In this document: positions 17,287 through 25,958 of the stretch, piece after piece
Layout of the letters: each line of letters begins with the position of its first letter
Numbering within the stretch: position 1 is the stretch's first letter
NCBI RefSeq assembly: GCF_002482385.1
Contig: NZ_DLFW01000047.1
Span: 82,405 to 146,404, forward strand
Direction of reading: 5' to 3'
Source of the DNA: Dysgonomonas sp. UBA7710
GTDB lineage: Bacteria; Bacteroidota; Bacteroidia; Bacteroidales; Dysgonomonadaceae
DNA length: 64,000 bases
Program-made: the position numbers and the translations under genes
The notes under the pieces: generated by a model
Seen by the model: only the letters and a program-made list of their open reading frames with translations
Told to the model about the DNA's origin: nothing
The model's database searches: none

Positions 17287-18534
17287 TTATTTTTTCCGGC
17301 TCTGAGACTTTGCCAGTTTCATCATTTCTATACCCGTATCGATGATAAGCCCCAGTCCATGCTTTTCGTTCTCGCCCACCGGACGGTTGTAATAGAAAGG
17401 CAAATCGTCGGTGATTCCCGTACCGACACATACATTCCTAAAATGCCCGTCTGCTGTTATCTGCTTTTCTTTCAAGGCCTTCCATGCAATCTGGGCTATA
17501 GCGGTATAAGCCGGATCTATCCATTTATTGTTTACAGCCTTAGCAATACCATAGATATACATGGCTGTAACAGATGACTCGTCATACGATTCAGGCTTAT
17601 CCAGCAACTGATTCCACATGCCATTTGCATTCTGGTATCGGGATGCACCGACAATCTGTTTTTCAAGCAGGGCTATAAGTTCCCCACGCCTCGGGTGAGT
17701 ATCCGGCATTACATCCAGAAGCATCACTAAGGAGACAGTTATCCAACCGTTCGCCCGTCCCCAGAATGCCACACCATTGCGTTTCATATCAGTATAATAG
17801 CAATGGTAAAACAGTTGCTTTTCGGAGCACCACAGGTAACCGGCAATATTGATAATCTGGCGTGCTGCCTCATCATAGTATTTCGCTTCCCCTGTCATCT
17901 TTGCCATTTGCGACAAAAAGGAGACACTCATATAAACGTCGTCGGCCCAGACCGTCATCTCACGGGGAAATGTCCGGCAAAGCGTACCGTCCGATAAGCG
18001 TACCTGCCCATTCATTATATGATCGGCTGCCGTTTCTATATATGTCTTATATTCCGCTCTCTTATCCAGCATATATACATCAATCACCGCCGCGCCCATT
18101 GCCCCGCAATCATCCAGTTCCTTTGTATTCCATAATTGTCCGAAAGGCCAGTGCCAATGTTTCCGGTCGTTACGGAATGTATTTTTAAAATATCCGTAAT
18201 TGGCAAAGCCAAAAGCGACATGATTTTTCGCATAGTCCGTATATTTCGGCTCATTGAGGTATTCACCCAGATGCATCATGCTCATATCCAGCACTCCATT
18301 GGAATAATGCCACTCTGTAAGCGGACTTTTAAACCTGACGTCTTCACCTTTTGGTATCTCCTTTGTACTGTTGTATGTAACTCCGGTGGTGACTCCTACA
18401 AACTGTGTCACAGGTTGTTTCAATATATTGTCGGCGACAGCCCTTATACATTCTTCATCGGTACGTTGTTGTCCGAATACCGGGATTGATAATAAAGAGA
18501 ATACTCCGAGAATGATTGATGCAGTTCGTTTCAT
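17287..18534 (-). CDS. GH105-family unsaturated rhamnogalacturonyl hydrolase
   Basis: A second GH105-type (alpha/alpha)6 glycosidase that removes unsaturated galacturonate from oligosaccharides made by rhamnogalacturonan lyase. The signal peptide ends near IPVFGQ (residue 22). Landmarks are ELDDCGAMGAAVIDVY, TVWADDVYMSVSFLSQMAK (acidic pair in the active-site helix), GVAFWGRANGWITVSLVMLLDVMP and DESSVTAMYIYGIAKA. The length of 415 residues is normal. It differs clearly from the GH105 at 5836 and resembles instead the N-terminal half of the fusion protein at 20201-22342, so the two probably share RG-I substrates. It follows a CE12 gene by about 60 nt and precedes a large repeat-filled gap. Confidence 0.91.
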   Translation of the reverse strand: MKRTASIILGVFSLLSIPVFGQQRTDEECIRAVADNILKQPVTQFVGVTTGVTYNSTKEIPKGEDVRFKSPLTEWHYSNGVLDMSMMHLGEYLNEPKYTDYAKNHVAFGFANYGYFKNTFRNDRKHWHWPFGQLWNTKELDDCGAMGAAVIDVYMLDKRAEYKTYIETAADHIMNGQVRLSDGTLCRTFPREMTVWADDVYMSVSFLSQMAKMTGEAKYYDEAARQIINIAGYLWCSEKQLFYHCYYTDMKRNGVAFWGRANGWITVSLVMLLDVMPDTHPRRGELIALLEKQIVGASRYQNANGMWNQLLDKPESYDESSVTAMYIYGIAKAVNNKWIDPAYTAIAQIAWKALKEKQITADGHFRNVCVGTGITDDLPFYYNRPVGENEKHGLGLIIDTGIEMMKLAKSQSRKK

Positions 18535-18595
18535 ATAATTATAAAAGTTTTTATTTCAAGATTTTATGTATCTGTCAATTTTGTTCTATTCCATA

Positions 18596-19864
18596 TCAGT
18601 TACCGTCCGGTTTTACTATCGAAGAGAATGGAGTGGCCGGAATACCGAATTTATCAGGGTCATCGGGATGAGCCGGATCGAAAGGCCTGACATCTTTTCT
18701 GATGTATTTTTTTACAGGCAGGTTATTATCGATCATGCCTTTTAGTATGCACCTGGCTATTTCGGTTCCTCCATAAGGATTGAAATGTGTATTATCAGCC
18801 AGCGGTTCTTTCTGATTCGGGAAAGTACCTGCGGGATAATAGACAAAAGCTCGTTTTGACCCTTCCACGCCCCATGCTTCATATAATGTCGCACTCATAT
18901 TATTGAGGTCGATGAGTGTAATATTTTCTTCTTTTGCCAATTGCCTTACAGCGTCGGGATAATCGCCATGCGTATTTTTCACTTTCCCGTTATCATCAAA
19001 GAAGCGGCGGTGCATAGATGTTACCAATACGGGAATCGCTCCTTTTTCGCGGGTCTTACTAGCAAGATATTTCAAATCGCTTTTATAACTTGTATAGGGG
19101 CCTTTCCCCTCTCCTTTCTGTTTCTGGTCGTTATGCCCGAACTCGATGAACAGGTAATCGCCTTTTCTCATTTTAGAAAGGAGTTTGGCAAATCTTTTTG
19201 AGGTAACGAATGTATTGGCCGCTTCACCCGATTCTGCATAATTGGCTATCGCAATATCAGAGGTAAAGAATCCCGGGAAAATCTGCCCCCAACCGCACCA
19301 CGGCTCTTCGGCTTCATCCACCACCGTAGAATTTCCTGCAAGGAATATGGTCGGAATATTATCAGCCTTTTCTATTTCTATCTTTGCTACCGCCGGATTC
19401 TTCCCGTTAAACTCCAACGTAAGTTTATCGTCCCAAATAAGTTTTCCTGTTTCACGCTTCTTTATCCGCACCGAATCCGTATCTCCGATTTTTGTATTAC
19501 GAATATTCACGGCAAAAGTATGAGCCGAATATTTACCCTTTGAGGTTTTGATATTGGCAAGCATCAGCCTGCGCGACTCGGCTTTCACGGTTGTGTTGCT
19601 TTCACCTTTATCGCTGCCTAATACAACCGTTACCTTATAATTGCCTTCGGGTACATCTACGGAAAAGAAAAATGGATTCCCGTCTATCGGATTTGTATTC
19701 AAATCATAACCGTATACCGGATTTTCGCCATAGATAGTATTCGACGGCACAGATGTATAACCTTTTACAGGTTTATCCGTAAAGTTGAATTTATAAGCCG
19801 TCTGCTGTCCGAGGACAGTTATCGAACTTAAAAGAAGCAGAAAGATGTAACAGGTTTTTCTCAT
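18596..19864 (-). CDS. CE12 rhamnogalacturonan acetylesterase with N-terminal accessory domain
   Basis: An exported two-domain protein that removes acetyl groups from RG-I galacturonate. After the signal peptide (ending VLGQQ) residues 22-165 form a beta-rich domain beginning YKFNFTDKPVKGYTSVPSN, with NPVYGYDLN, a layout known in CE12 enzymes that carry an N-terminal carbohydrate-binding-like domain. The SGNH domain starts at about residue 172: block I is FLAGNSTVVDEAE, so the usual Asp before the serine is Asn (N178-S179). Block III FGHNDQK and block V DNTHFNPYGG are intact. The GNST variant occurs in other Bacteroidota proteins of this family, as far as I recall. Rhamnose mutarotase lies 12 nt upstream in the operon. 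Confidence 0.9.
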   Translation of the reverse strand: MRKTCYIFLLLLSSITVLGQQTAYKFNFTDKPVKGYTSVPSNTIYGENPVYGYDLNTNPIDGNPFFFSVDVPEGNYKVTVVLGSDKGESNTTVKAESRRLMLANIKTSKGKYSAHTFAVNIRNTKIGDTDSVRIKKRETGKLIWDDKLTLEFNGKNPAVAKIEIEKADNIPTIFLAGNSTVVDEAEEPWCGWGQIFPGFFTSDIAIANYAESGEAANTFVTSKRFAKLLSKMRKGDYLFIEFGHNDQKQKGEGKGPYTSYKSDLKYLASKTREKGAIPVLVTSMHRRFFDDNGKVKNTHGDYPDAVRQLAKEENITLIDLNNMSATLYEAWGVEGSKRAFVYYPAGTFPNQKEPLADNTHFNPYGGTEIARCILKGMIDNNLPVKKYIRKDVRPFDPAHPDDPDKFGIPATPFSSIVKPDGN

Positions 19865-19876
19865 TTGATATACTGT

Positions 19877-20191
19877 TTAATCCATATGAAAAACTTCCTG
19901 CAACGGAATGGATACGGGCGAGTTATCCGGATTCGTATCCATAATATCAGCCATATGAGCCCACCATTTCTGCACAATCGGATTACCGCCTAAGTCCTGA
20001 GAGGAACTATCGCCATCAATAACCTGATAACCAAACAATAGATTCGTTTCCTTATCCCAGAAAATCGTATAATCGGATACACCCGTATCTTTGAGTAATT
20101 GCTTCAGTTCCGGCCAGATAGCGTTGTGTCTTTTCTCATACTCTGCTTCGAATCCCGGTTTCAAATACATTTTAAAAGCTTGTCTTTTCAT
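19877..20191 (-). CDS. rhaM: L-rhamnose mutarotase
   Basis: Interconverts alpha and beta anomers of L-rhamnose in the cytoplasm so that the sugar released from rhamnogalacturonan can be isomerised. At 104 residues it matches the family exactly. Recognised features are the opening MKRQAFKMYLKPGFEAEYEKRHNAIWPEL, with the family His in KRHN, and the C-terminal NPIVQKWWAHMADIM plus LQEVFHMD. There is no signal peptide, as expected. It is packed between two acetylesterase genes (9 and 12 nt gaps). No rhamnose isomerase, kinase or aldolase gene is present in the window, so further rhamnose breakdown must be encoded elsewhere. Confidence 0.95.
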   Translation of the reverse strand: MKRQAFKMYLKPGFEAEYEKRHNAIWPELKQLLKDTGVSDYTIFWDKETNLLFGYQVIDGDSSSQDLGGNPIVQKWWAHMADIMDTNPDNSPVSIPLQEVFHMD

Positions 20192-20200
20192 GATATGTTA

Positions 20201-22342
20201 TTATTTCAATATATACTGGTTCAAAGAAAAACCATTCAGACTTTGTAAGCCTTCTATTACCGACTGCCCGTTTATGATAGCCCCGTCGTATGTTGTATGC
20301 ACACTGTCAACGAACAGTTGCTTTCCTTTTTCTTCACCCATGGCATCGCATTTATCAGCCGTGCGATCATTGAGGTCGATAAATTCCACACCTTCCTGCC
20401 GGGCCACTTCTTTTGCCCATTTGGTATATGTTTCGGTCATACGGTTCATTTTTCCGTTTGTCCATCTGTTGCCGGGTGTAGGGGACAGCACAACCGGTAT
20501 GGCTCCGACCGCTTTTGCCTGACGGATATAGATACGCAGATAGTGACCAAAAGTGAACACTTCTTCGGGGCCGCCGTTACGTTCCATTATTACCACCTGA
20601 GACTCATCCCCCGTACCATTGAGTGAAGCACGCGCACGCCCTGTATTCAGAGGGCCTCCATCGTTATGTCCGAACTGTATAAACAGATAATCGCCTTTTC
20701 GGATACCCGGCAATACCTTATTCCAGAGATCTTCGGTAAAGAATGTCCGGCTACTGCGTCCGCCTAATGCATGATTTTCTACTGATATACGTGTTGTATC
20801 GAAAAATTGCTGAAAGAAGCTTCCCCAGCCCCACTGACCGCCGTCACCTTTCCCCCGGCCATTCTTTACGGTAGAGTCGCCGATGAGGAATATCACCGGT
20901 GCTTTATCGTTTACCCGTGAGCTGCCTGAGGCGACCGCATCGGGACGTGTAGTATCTTCTATCCCGAATATAGGGGACTTGGTTGTCTGTGGAGAAGTAT
21001 AATATTGTATGGCACTGTCATTCATGCGCGGGTAGAATTTTTTCAACAGGTTTATCATTTCCGCTCCTGCCAGTAATACAGGCCCGTAACCATGCGCCGC
21101 ATATACATTCACCGGACGGTAGTAATAGAATGCCGGATCAAATGCCATGCCTGTACCTACACAAGTACCTTCTACCTCTCCGGCATTGTTTATCTTGGTA
21201 GAAACCGCGTTCCAGCCCAGTTGCACCACCGGACCATAAGCCAGAGGATCTATCCAGCCTTTGTTTATGGCACGGGCGATACAATATACATATATCGCTG
21301 TAGCCGAAGTCTCCGGATACGAATCGTTTCTATCCAGCAACTGATGCCAGAATCCTTCTCCCGACTGATACGAAGCTATTCCTTTGATATGCGCACGCAG
21401 TTGTTCCAGTATGCGTTGCCGTTCAGGATGGTTTTCGGGTAATACATCCAGTACTTCAGTCATAGTCAGCACAGCCCATCCGTTGGCACGTCCCCAGAAA
21501 AACGCAGGATGGTCTGTCATAGACTCTACCCAGCCATGCATATACAATCCTTTTTCTTTCACAAACATACGTTCCGAGAATTGTTTGATTTGCTTCACCG
21601 CTTCATTATAATATTTGGCGTCTCCCGTCAGTTTTCCCATTTGTACTATCGCAGGGATACTCATATACATGTCGTCGAGCCAGAGCGTGTTCATTTGCGG
21701 GCGCTTACGGGCAAATGTGCCGTCGCTCAGGCGGTATTCCTTATACATGATGTAGTTCATATAGTTGTCTATAATACTTCTCAGCTCATAGTCAGGTTTG
21801 TCCTGTTGCAGCTTTATCATCGCGGCGCACATAGCGCCTGCGTCATCGAGCGCATGAGGAGTAAGCATCTGTTTCATCTGCGGGTCGATAACCCCGTAAT
21901 CGTTCATCAGTCTTTTGAAATGAGGAGCGGCATCCGACAGTAATCTGAATCTGTCGTCCACATACTTATAATATGCCTTATCGCCGGTAGCCTTCGCCAC
22001 TTCAAGCATTCCGGAGTAGGTTACCCCCCATTCATAACTCGCAAGGCGGAAATTACCCCGTTCCAGAATCGCATTTTTGTCCACTTTGGATAAGTCGGTA
22101 ATTACCTTATGGCTATCTTTATCTACAACCCGTGCCGGAGTAGTTTCATCCAGATATTTCAGAACTCTGTCCAAGGATGCTTTTATATCCTTTTCGGTCA
22201 GTTCCCTGTATGGAGTATTATAATCGGGAGTCAAAAGATGTAATGGCGTATTGAAATCATTTACTTTCTCCTGCTTCTTTTGAGCAAATGAAATGAAACA
22301 ATTAAATAATAATACGCCCAATATAAATATGTTCTTTTTCAT
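20201..22342 (-). CDS. Fusion of GH105 unsaturated rhamnogalacturonyl hydrolase and CE12 acetylesterase
   Basis: A single 713-residue exported protein that joins two activities usually encoded separately. I chose ATG 22342 (MKKNIFILGVLLFNCFISFAQ, a signal peptide); the frame opens further up without a plausible leader. Residues about 45-420 are a GH105 domain: HALDDAGAMCAAMIKLQ, TLWLDDMYMSIPAIVQMGK, FFWGRANGWAVLTMTEVLDVLPE, ETSATAIYVYCIARA. After a linker around residues 450-480, an SGNH domain begins with VIFLIGDSTVKNG (S490), GRSSRTF, FGHNDGG and DSVHTT. Together they would remove the acetyl group and the unsaturated uronate from the same RG-I oligosaccharide. Start and end are clean, with no sign of frameshift. 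Confidence 0.92.
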   Translation of the reverse strand: MKKNIFILGVLLFNCFISFAQKKQEKVNDFNTPLHLLTPDYNTPYRELTEKDIKASLDRVLKYLDETTPARVVDKDSHKVITDLSKVDKNAILERGNFRLASYEWGVTYSGMLEVAKATGDKAYYKYVDDRFRLLSDAAPHFKRLMNDYGVIDPQMKQMLTPHALDDAGAMCAAMIKLQQDKPDYELRSIIDNYMNYIMYKEYRLSDGTFARKRPQMNTLWLDDMYMSIPAIVQMGKLTGDAKYYNEAVKQIKQFSERMFVKEKGLYMHGWVESMTDHPAFFWGRANGWAVLTMTEVLDVLPENHPERQRILEQLRAHIKGIASYQSGEGFWHQLLDRNDSYPETSATAIYVYCIARAINKGWIDPLAYGPVVQLGWNAVSTKINNAGEVEGTCVGTGMAFDPAFYYYRPVNVYAAHGYGPVLLAGAEMINLLKKFYPRMNDSAIQYYTSPQTTKSPIFGIEDTTRPDAVASGSSRVNDKAPVIFLIGDSTVKNGRGKGDGGQWGWGSFFQQFFDTTRISVENHALGGRSSRTFFTEDLWNKVLPGIRKGDYLFIQFGHNDGGPLNTGRARASLNGTGDESQVVIMERNGGPEEVFTFGHYLRIYIRQAKAVGAIPVVLSPTPGNRWTNGKMNRMTETYTKWAKEVARQEGVEFIDLNDRTADKCDAMGEEKGKQLFVDSVHTTYDGAIINGQSVIEGLQSLNGFSLNQYILK

Positions 22343-22426
22343 GAGATTTTTTATTACAAATAAAGCTTTTTCTACAGATAGAGAGTATGTAAAATCATTC
22401 AAATAGATAGAAATATGGTTCTATTC

Positions 22427-23662
22427 CTACTTATTTACGGCTTGATTTATATTTACGATCATCAAACTTAACTTCTTTCCATCGGTAAGATAACCGGACT
22501 GAATCAATATCCGGGTATTATCCGGACTGAACGACGGATGTGTATGATCCGGCTTCATCCGGTGATTTGCAGTTAACAACTTCCTTTCTCCGGTCATACT
22601 GTTTATAAGATAAACTTCCCCTTCGAAATTATCCGATGCTCCCCACTTTCCATCCGAAGTACCTCCGCAATGCCAGAATCCGGAGCCGTAATCGAGTTGT
22701 CCGAGTAGCTGAACTTCATCTGTGCGGACATTAATGCGAAATAAGCCGGTCGGTCTTTTGCGCAAACGGGGTAAATGTCCCATCACATTGAAATATACAT
22801 GATCCCTGTCTACCCATGTTTCGTGTGTTACCCAATCGTCAGCATCTTCTACAAATAGGGGACGGTTATCCGAACCATCCGCTTTTGTAATCCACATGCG
22901 CTGCGGAGCATCCCCCCCTGTTTCCTGACAATATAGGATTTCTCCTGCCAGAAAAGGATTTGCCTGTACATGTCCCATTGTAAAAGGTACATCTATGACT
23001 GTGGATATATCTCCCGTTTTCAGGTCAATTGCCCTTATACCGGAAGGTACCTGTGCTATACGGAACTCATTATCATCTTCTGCTTTTTCTACTTTTGCAC
23101 CAATAAGCCGTACGCCAACATATGCTTTCGTTTCACCGGCATCGAGTGTAAAACCACCAGACTCCGCTAAGTGGGAAGGCAATACTGCAATGGCACGCTC
23201 GTAGGCTTCTTTTTGCTTTATCGTATTTCTGTAGCTATCATTAAGTAATGAATCGAGATTTAGCTCTATCAGTGTTTTTACATTATTCTCCGTTCTGAAA
23301 TAATATAATTTATTGGAAAGACGCGCCACATTCAGACTGCCTGTACCTGTACCCTCACCATCTGTCAGTTGGATAATCTCCCCGGTCGCTTCCGACACGG
23401 CAAACGCCTGTGAATGCTTATCTGCCGAACGGTCGGAAGACCTGAAAACGATATACCTCCCATCCGAAGTCCATTGCGGATGCGTCGGATATAATTTAGC
23501 ATCACTATACGTACCGTTTGTAAGTGCCGTTATTGTATATCCGGTACGGGTATCTACCATCACAAATTTCTCAGAAGGAAAACGCTTGCCGATATCCGAA
23601 GCCCGGGTAAAAAGGGACAGGCAAAGGAGTACTATTAAGATTGTGGTATATCTATTCATCAT
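22427..23662 (-). CDS. Secreted PL22-like oligogalacturonate lyase (beta-propeller)
   Basis: A seven-bladed propeller protein of 411 residues with PD40/TolB-like repeats, resembling PL22 oligogalacturonate lyases, which split unsaturated or short uronic oligomers by beta-elimination using manganese. Matching segments are GHVQANP, THETWVDRDHVYF and PDHTHPSFSPDNTRILIQSG, which carry histidines at places where PL22 has metal ligands. Two things are unusual: an obvious signal peptide (MMNRYTTILIVLLCLSLFTRA), whereas known PL22 enzymes are cytoplasmic, and the context of RG-I genes. An RG-specific lyase in a PL22-related group is therefore possible. The start overlaps the end of the PL11 gene by 4 nt (ATGA), so the two are translationally coupled. 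Confidence 0.75.
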   Translation of the reverse strand: MMNRYTTILIVLLCLSLFTRASDIGKRFPSEKFVMVDTRTGYTITALTNGTYSDAKLYPTHPQWTSDGRYIVFRSSDRSADKHSQAFAVSEATGEIIQLTDGEGTGTGSLNVARLSNKLYYFRTENNVKTLIELNLDSLLNDSYRNTIKQKEAYERAIAVLPSHLAESGGFTLDAGETKAYVGVRLIGAKVEKAEDDNEFRIAQVPSGIRAIDLKTGDISTVIDVPFTMGHVQANPFLAGEILYCQETGGDAPQRMWITKADGSDNRPLFVEDADDWVTHETWVDRDHVYFNVMGHLPRLRKRPTGLFRINVRTDEVQLLGQLDYGSGFWHCGGTSDGKWGASDNFEGEVYLINSMTGERKLLTANHRMKPDHTHPSFSPDNTRILIQSGYLTDGKKLSLMIVNINQAVNK

Positions 23663-25689
23663 TTAAATGTTATATAAACATAGTCCTTAAACTCGTATCC
23701 GCGATAAGTCACAGTCAGTTCAACTCTTGTTTTCTTACCTGCAGGGATATCTTTTGTTGTTATTTTTCTTATTCTCTCGTTTCCTCCTACCGACCAGCTA
23801 TATGAATCATAATCCATCCCGGCATCCAGTTCTACATAATCTTTATCTACAACAATATCCTTTACGGGAAAACATTTGCCCAAATCGGCTCCGAAATAAA
23901 ACCCGGATTGGGCAGGCTGGTTATAAGCCACATTCTGAGTAGCGATGCTAATCCTGTAAACAGGGTCCTCGAGGAACGAATGGAACCTATAACCGGTATC
24001 ATTTGTAGATACATATAATCTCAGATTCTTATTGTCTTTTGTCCTGAAAAGCACCTCTTCACGCCAATCACCGATAATATCGCCTTGCAGGCACGGAGTA
24101 GCTTTCGTTCCATTATTGGAAAGGCATTCATCGGCAGAGAAAATGACCTTAGAGATCTTGTTTTTATAATCGTACTTTGTAATACTTACTTTATCCAACA
24201 ACTCTCTCAGCAGGTCTCCATCCCACCAGCAAGCCATATTTACCGATACATTTTCTATAGAAGGATTAATACATTGTCCGTCCACATTGTAAATCCCATT
24301 ACTGAAATGCGACCACATCTCCACTCCGGTATGCTCAGGGTCAATATCGGCAGCCATACAGCGCCCGACATCCTCTGATGCTTTTATCTGGAAAAGAACT
24401 TCCCCTGTTGCAGCATCACGGTAACTGGAACCATCGCGCCTGTTTTCGTGGCAATCCCAAACCTGCATTCCTTTTCTGCGGGGATCGAACACAGTCATAT
24501 GCATCGCATCGCCATGCCCCATCTGTGTGCTATACAGGCCTGTTCCATCATGATCTATCGCACAAGAACCATATATAATCTCATCGCATCCGTCCCCGTC
24601 GACATCTCCTACCCTAAGGTTGTGATTGCCCTGCCCGGCATATTTCCCGTTTCCGGGCTGATCGGAGTCAAACACCCAGCGGTTTGTCAGCTTGCCCTTT
24701 CGCCAGTCAAAGGCAGCCAGCACTGTGCGTGTATAATATCCACGACACATAACCACACTCGGGTACTCTCCATCGAGATAAGCGACACAAGCAAGGAAAC
24801 GGTCTACCCGATTGCCTCTGGTATCGCCCCATGCACTTACATCTCCTCTCTGCGGAATATAATCGATTGTAGACATTGCTTCGCCTGTTTGCCCATTGAA
24901 GACTGTAAGATATTCAGGCCCTTCTATTATAAAACCGTATTTATTTCGGTAGTCGGCATCAGCCTTACCTATGATATTTCCTTTTCCGTCGACAGTCCCG
25001 TCAGCTGTTTTCATAACAATCTCGGCCTTACCGTCATTGTCCAGATCGTAGACCATAAATTGTGTATAATGCGCGCCTGCACGGATATTCTGTCCGAGGT
25101 CTATGCGCCATAATTTTTCACCGCTCAACTTGTAGCAGTCTATATATACATTTCCGGTATAACCGTTATGTGAGTTGTCATGGGCATTTGAAGGGTCCCA
25201 CTTCAATATAACTTCATATTCTCCGTCGCCATCGACATCTCCTACCGAAGCATCATTGGGTGCATAGGTATATGTTTGTCCGTCGGGAGTTATGCCCGAC
25301 GAGGGTATGTCCAATGGAATATTTAAGCAGCCAACAGGTGCATCAGCCGGTAATGTGTAAGATTGTTCGTCAATCTCTGTCTCTCTTAATATTTGTTTTA
25401 ACTGGTAGGTAAGCGCCCCATCCGGTTGTATCTTGTCCTCAAAGTATGTTTTACCCGAAACAGGTTCTGAATTTATCTTTTTCCCGTTTCTGTATATATT
25501 AAAAGAAGCGTCTGAAGCATCCGATGAAAGATAACGCCAACTTATAGAATTTGTATTGCTATTCTTCTTTACCGCAACGAGTCCTCTCCCTAACTTCTCC
25601 CTCTTGAGCCTGGAATAGTTATAATTGGGTTGGGAGATAATATGTGTGGTAATAAGTAATAATAGGGAAAGTAATAGGTTGTACTTCAT
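23659..25689 (-). CDS. PL11 rhamnogalacturonan lyase
   Basis: Cleaves the alternating rhamnose-galacturonate backbone of RG-I by beta-elimination. A signal peptide ends near HIISQ (residue 19). The order of domains is that of PL11: an N-terminal FN3-like part (about 25-120) and then an eight-bladed propeller with repeated calcium-binding VGDVDGDGEYEVILKWDPSNA, YDLDNDGKAEIVMKTADGT and VGDVDGDGCDEIIYG motifs. The segment AHYTQFMVYDLDNDGK and the NHNLRVGDVDGDG region are family hallmarks. At 676 residues it is slightly longer than the Bacillus enzymes because of a C-terminal extension after the propeller. It is encoded downstream of the SusCD pair, separated by a MITE-like element, and coupled to the PL22-like gene. 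Confidence 0.95.
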   Translation of the reverse strand: MKYNLLLSLLLLITTHIISQPNYNYSRLKREKLGRGLVAVKKNSNTNSISWRYLSSDASDASFNIYRNGKKINSEPVSGKTYFEDKIQPDGALTYQLKQILRETEIDEQSYTLPADAPVGCLNIPLDIPSSGITPDGQTYTYAPNDASVGDVDGDGEYEVILKWDPSNAHDNSHNGYTGNVYIDCYKLSGEKLWRIDLGQNIRAGAHYTQFMVYDLDNDGKAEIVMKTADGTVDGKGNIIGKADADYRNKYGFIIEGPEYLTVFNGQTGEAMSTIDYIPQRGDVSAWGDTRGNRVDRFLACVAYLDGEYPSVVMCRGYYTRTVLAAFDWRKGKLTNRWVFDSDQPGNGKYAGQGNHNLRVGDVDGDGCDEIIYGSCAIDHDGTGLYSTQMGHGDAMHMTVFDPRRKGMQVWDCHENRRDGSSYRDAATGEVLFQIKASEDVGRCMAADIDPEHTGVEMWSHFSNGIYNVDGQCINPSIENVSVNMACWWDGDLLRELLDKVSITKYDYKNKISKVIFSADECLSNNGTKATPCLQGDIIGDWREEVLFRTKDNKNLRLYVSTNDTGYRFHSFLEDPVYRISIATQNVAYNQPAQSGFYFGADLGKCFPVKDIVVDKDYVELDAGMDYDSYSWSVGGNERIRKITTKDIPAGKKTRVELTVTYRGYEFKDYVYITFK

Positions 25690-25709
25690 ACTACTGAATT
25701 TTTATTTTA

Positions 25710-25929
25710 TAAATGAGGGTGTGTCAAAAGGGGCACAGTACTATCAATGTGCTACCCTCTTTGTCATTGGCTCCGCTTCGCTCTGCCGAACGTTGTTTCT
25801 GAGTGTAACGAAGGATCTCGACCCAGAGAAACGAGATGTTTCACTCCGTTCAACATGACAACCAACGGTCACAGGAGCGTAGCGTATGTAAATAGAAAGT
25901 GAAAAATACTTTTGACACACCCTCATTTA
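25710..25929. mobile_element. 220-bp MITE-like element with 21-bp perfect inverted ends and a CHVERSETS repeat core
   Basis: The gap between SusD and PL11 (25690-25958) is almost filled by one element. Its ends are perfect inverted repeats of 21 bp; AAATGAGGGTGTGTCAAAAG (25711-25730) matches its complement at 25909-25928, with one more pair outside. No transposase lies within, and no clear target duplication is visible. The core contains the palindromic sequence that, read on the - strand, spells CHVERSETS and RSFVTLRN, a well-known signature of an untranslated repeat in Bacteroidota genomes. It inserts between two co-operonic genes and may affect readthrough. Confidence 0.8.
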
Positions 25930-25958
25930 AAGATATTCTTAGAAAACAGGCAGATTAA

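Noticed and set aside
24448..25113. 221-residue + strand frame opposite PL11
   Set aside because: The - strand carries a clear PL11 with intact motifs; the + frame has no recognisable features.
25744..25926. 60-residue - strand open frame containing CHVERSETS
   Set aside because: It lies wholly within the inverted-repeat element; this peptide is a known artefact of an untranslated intergenic repeat.
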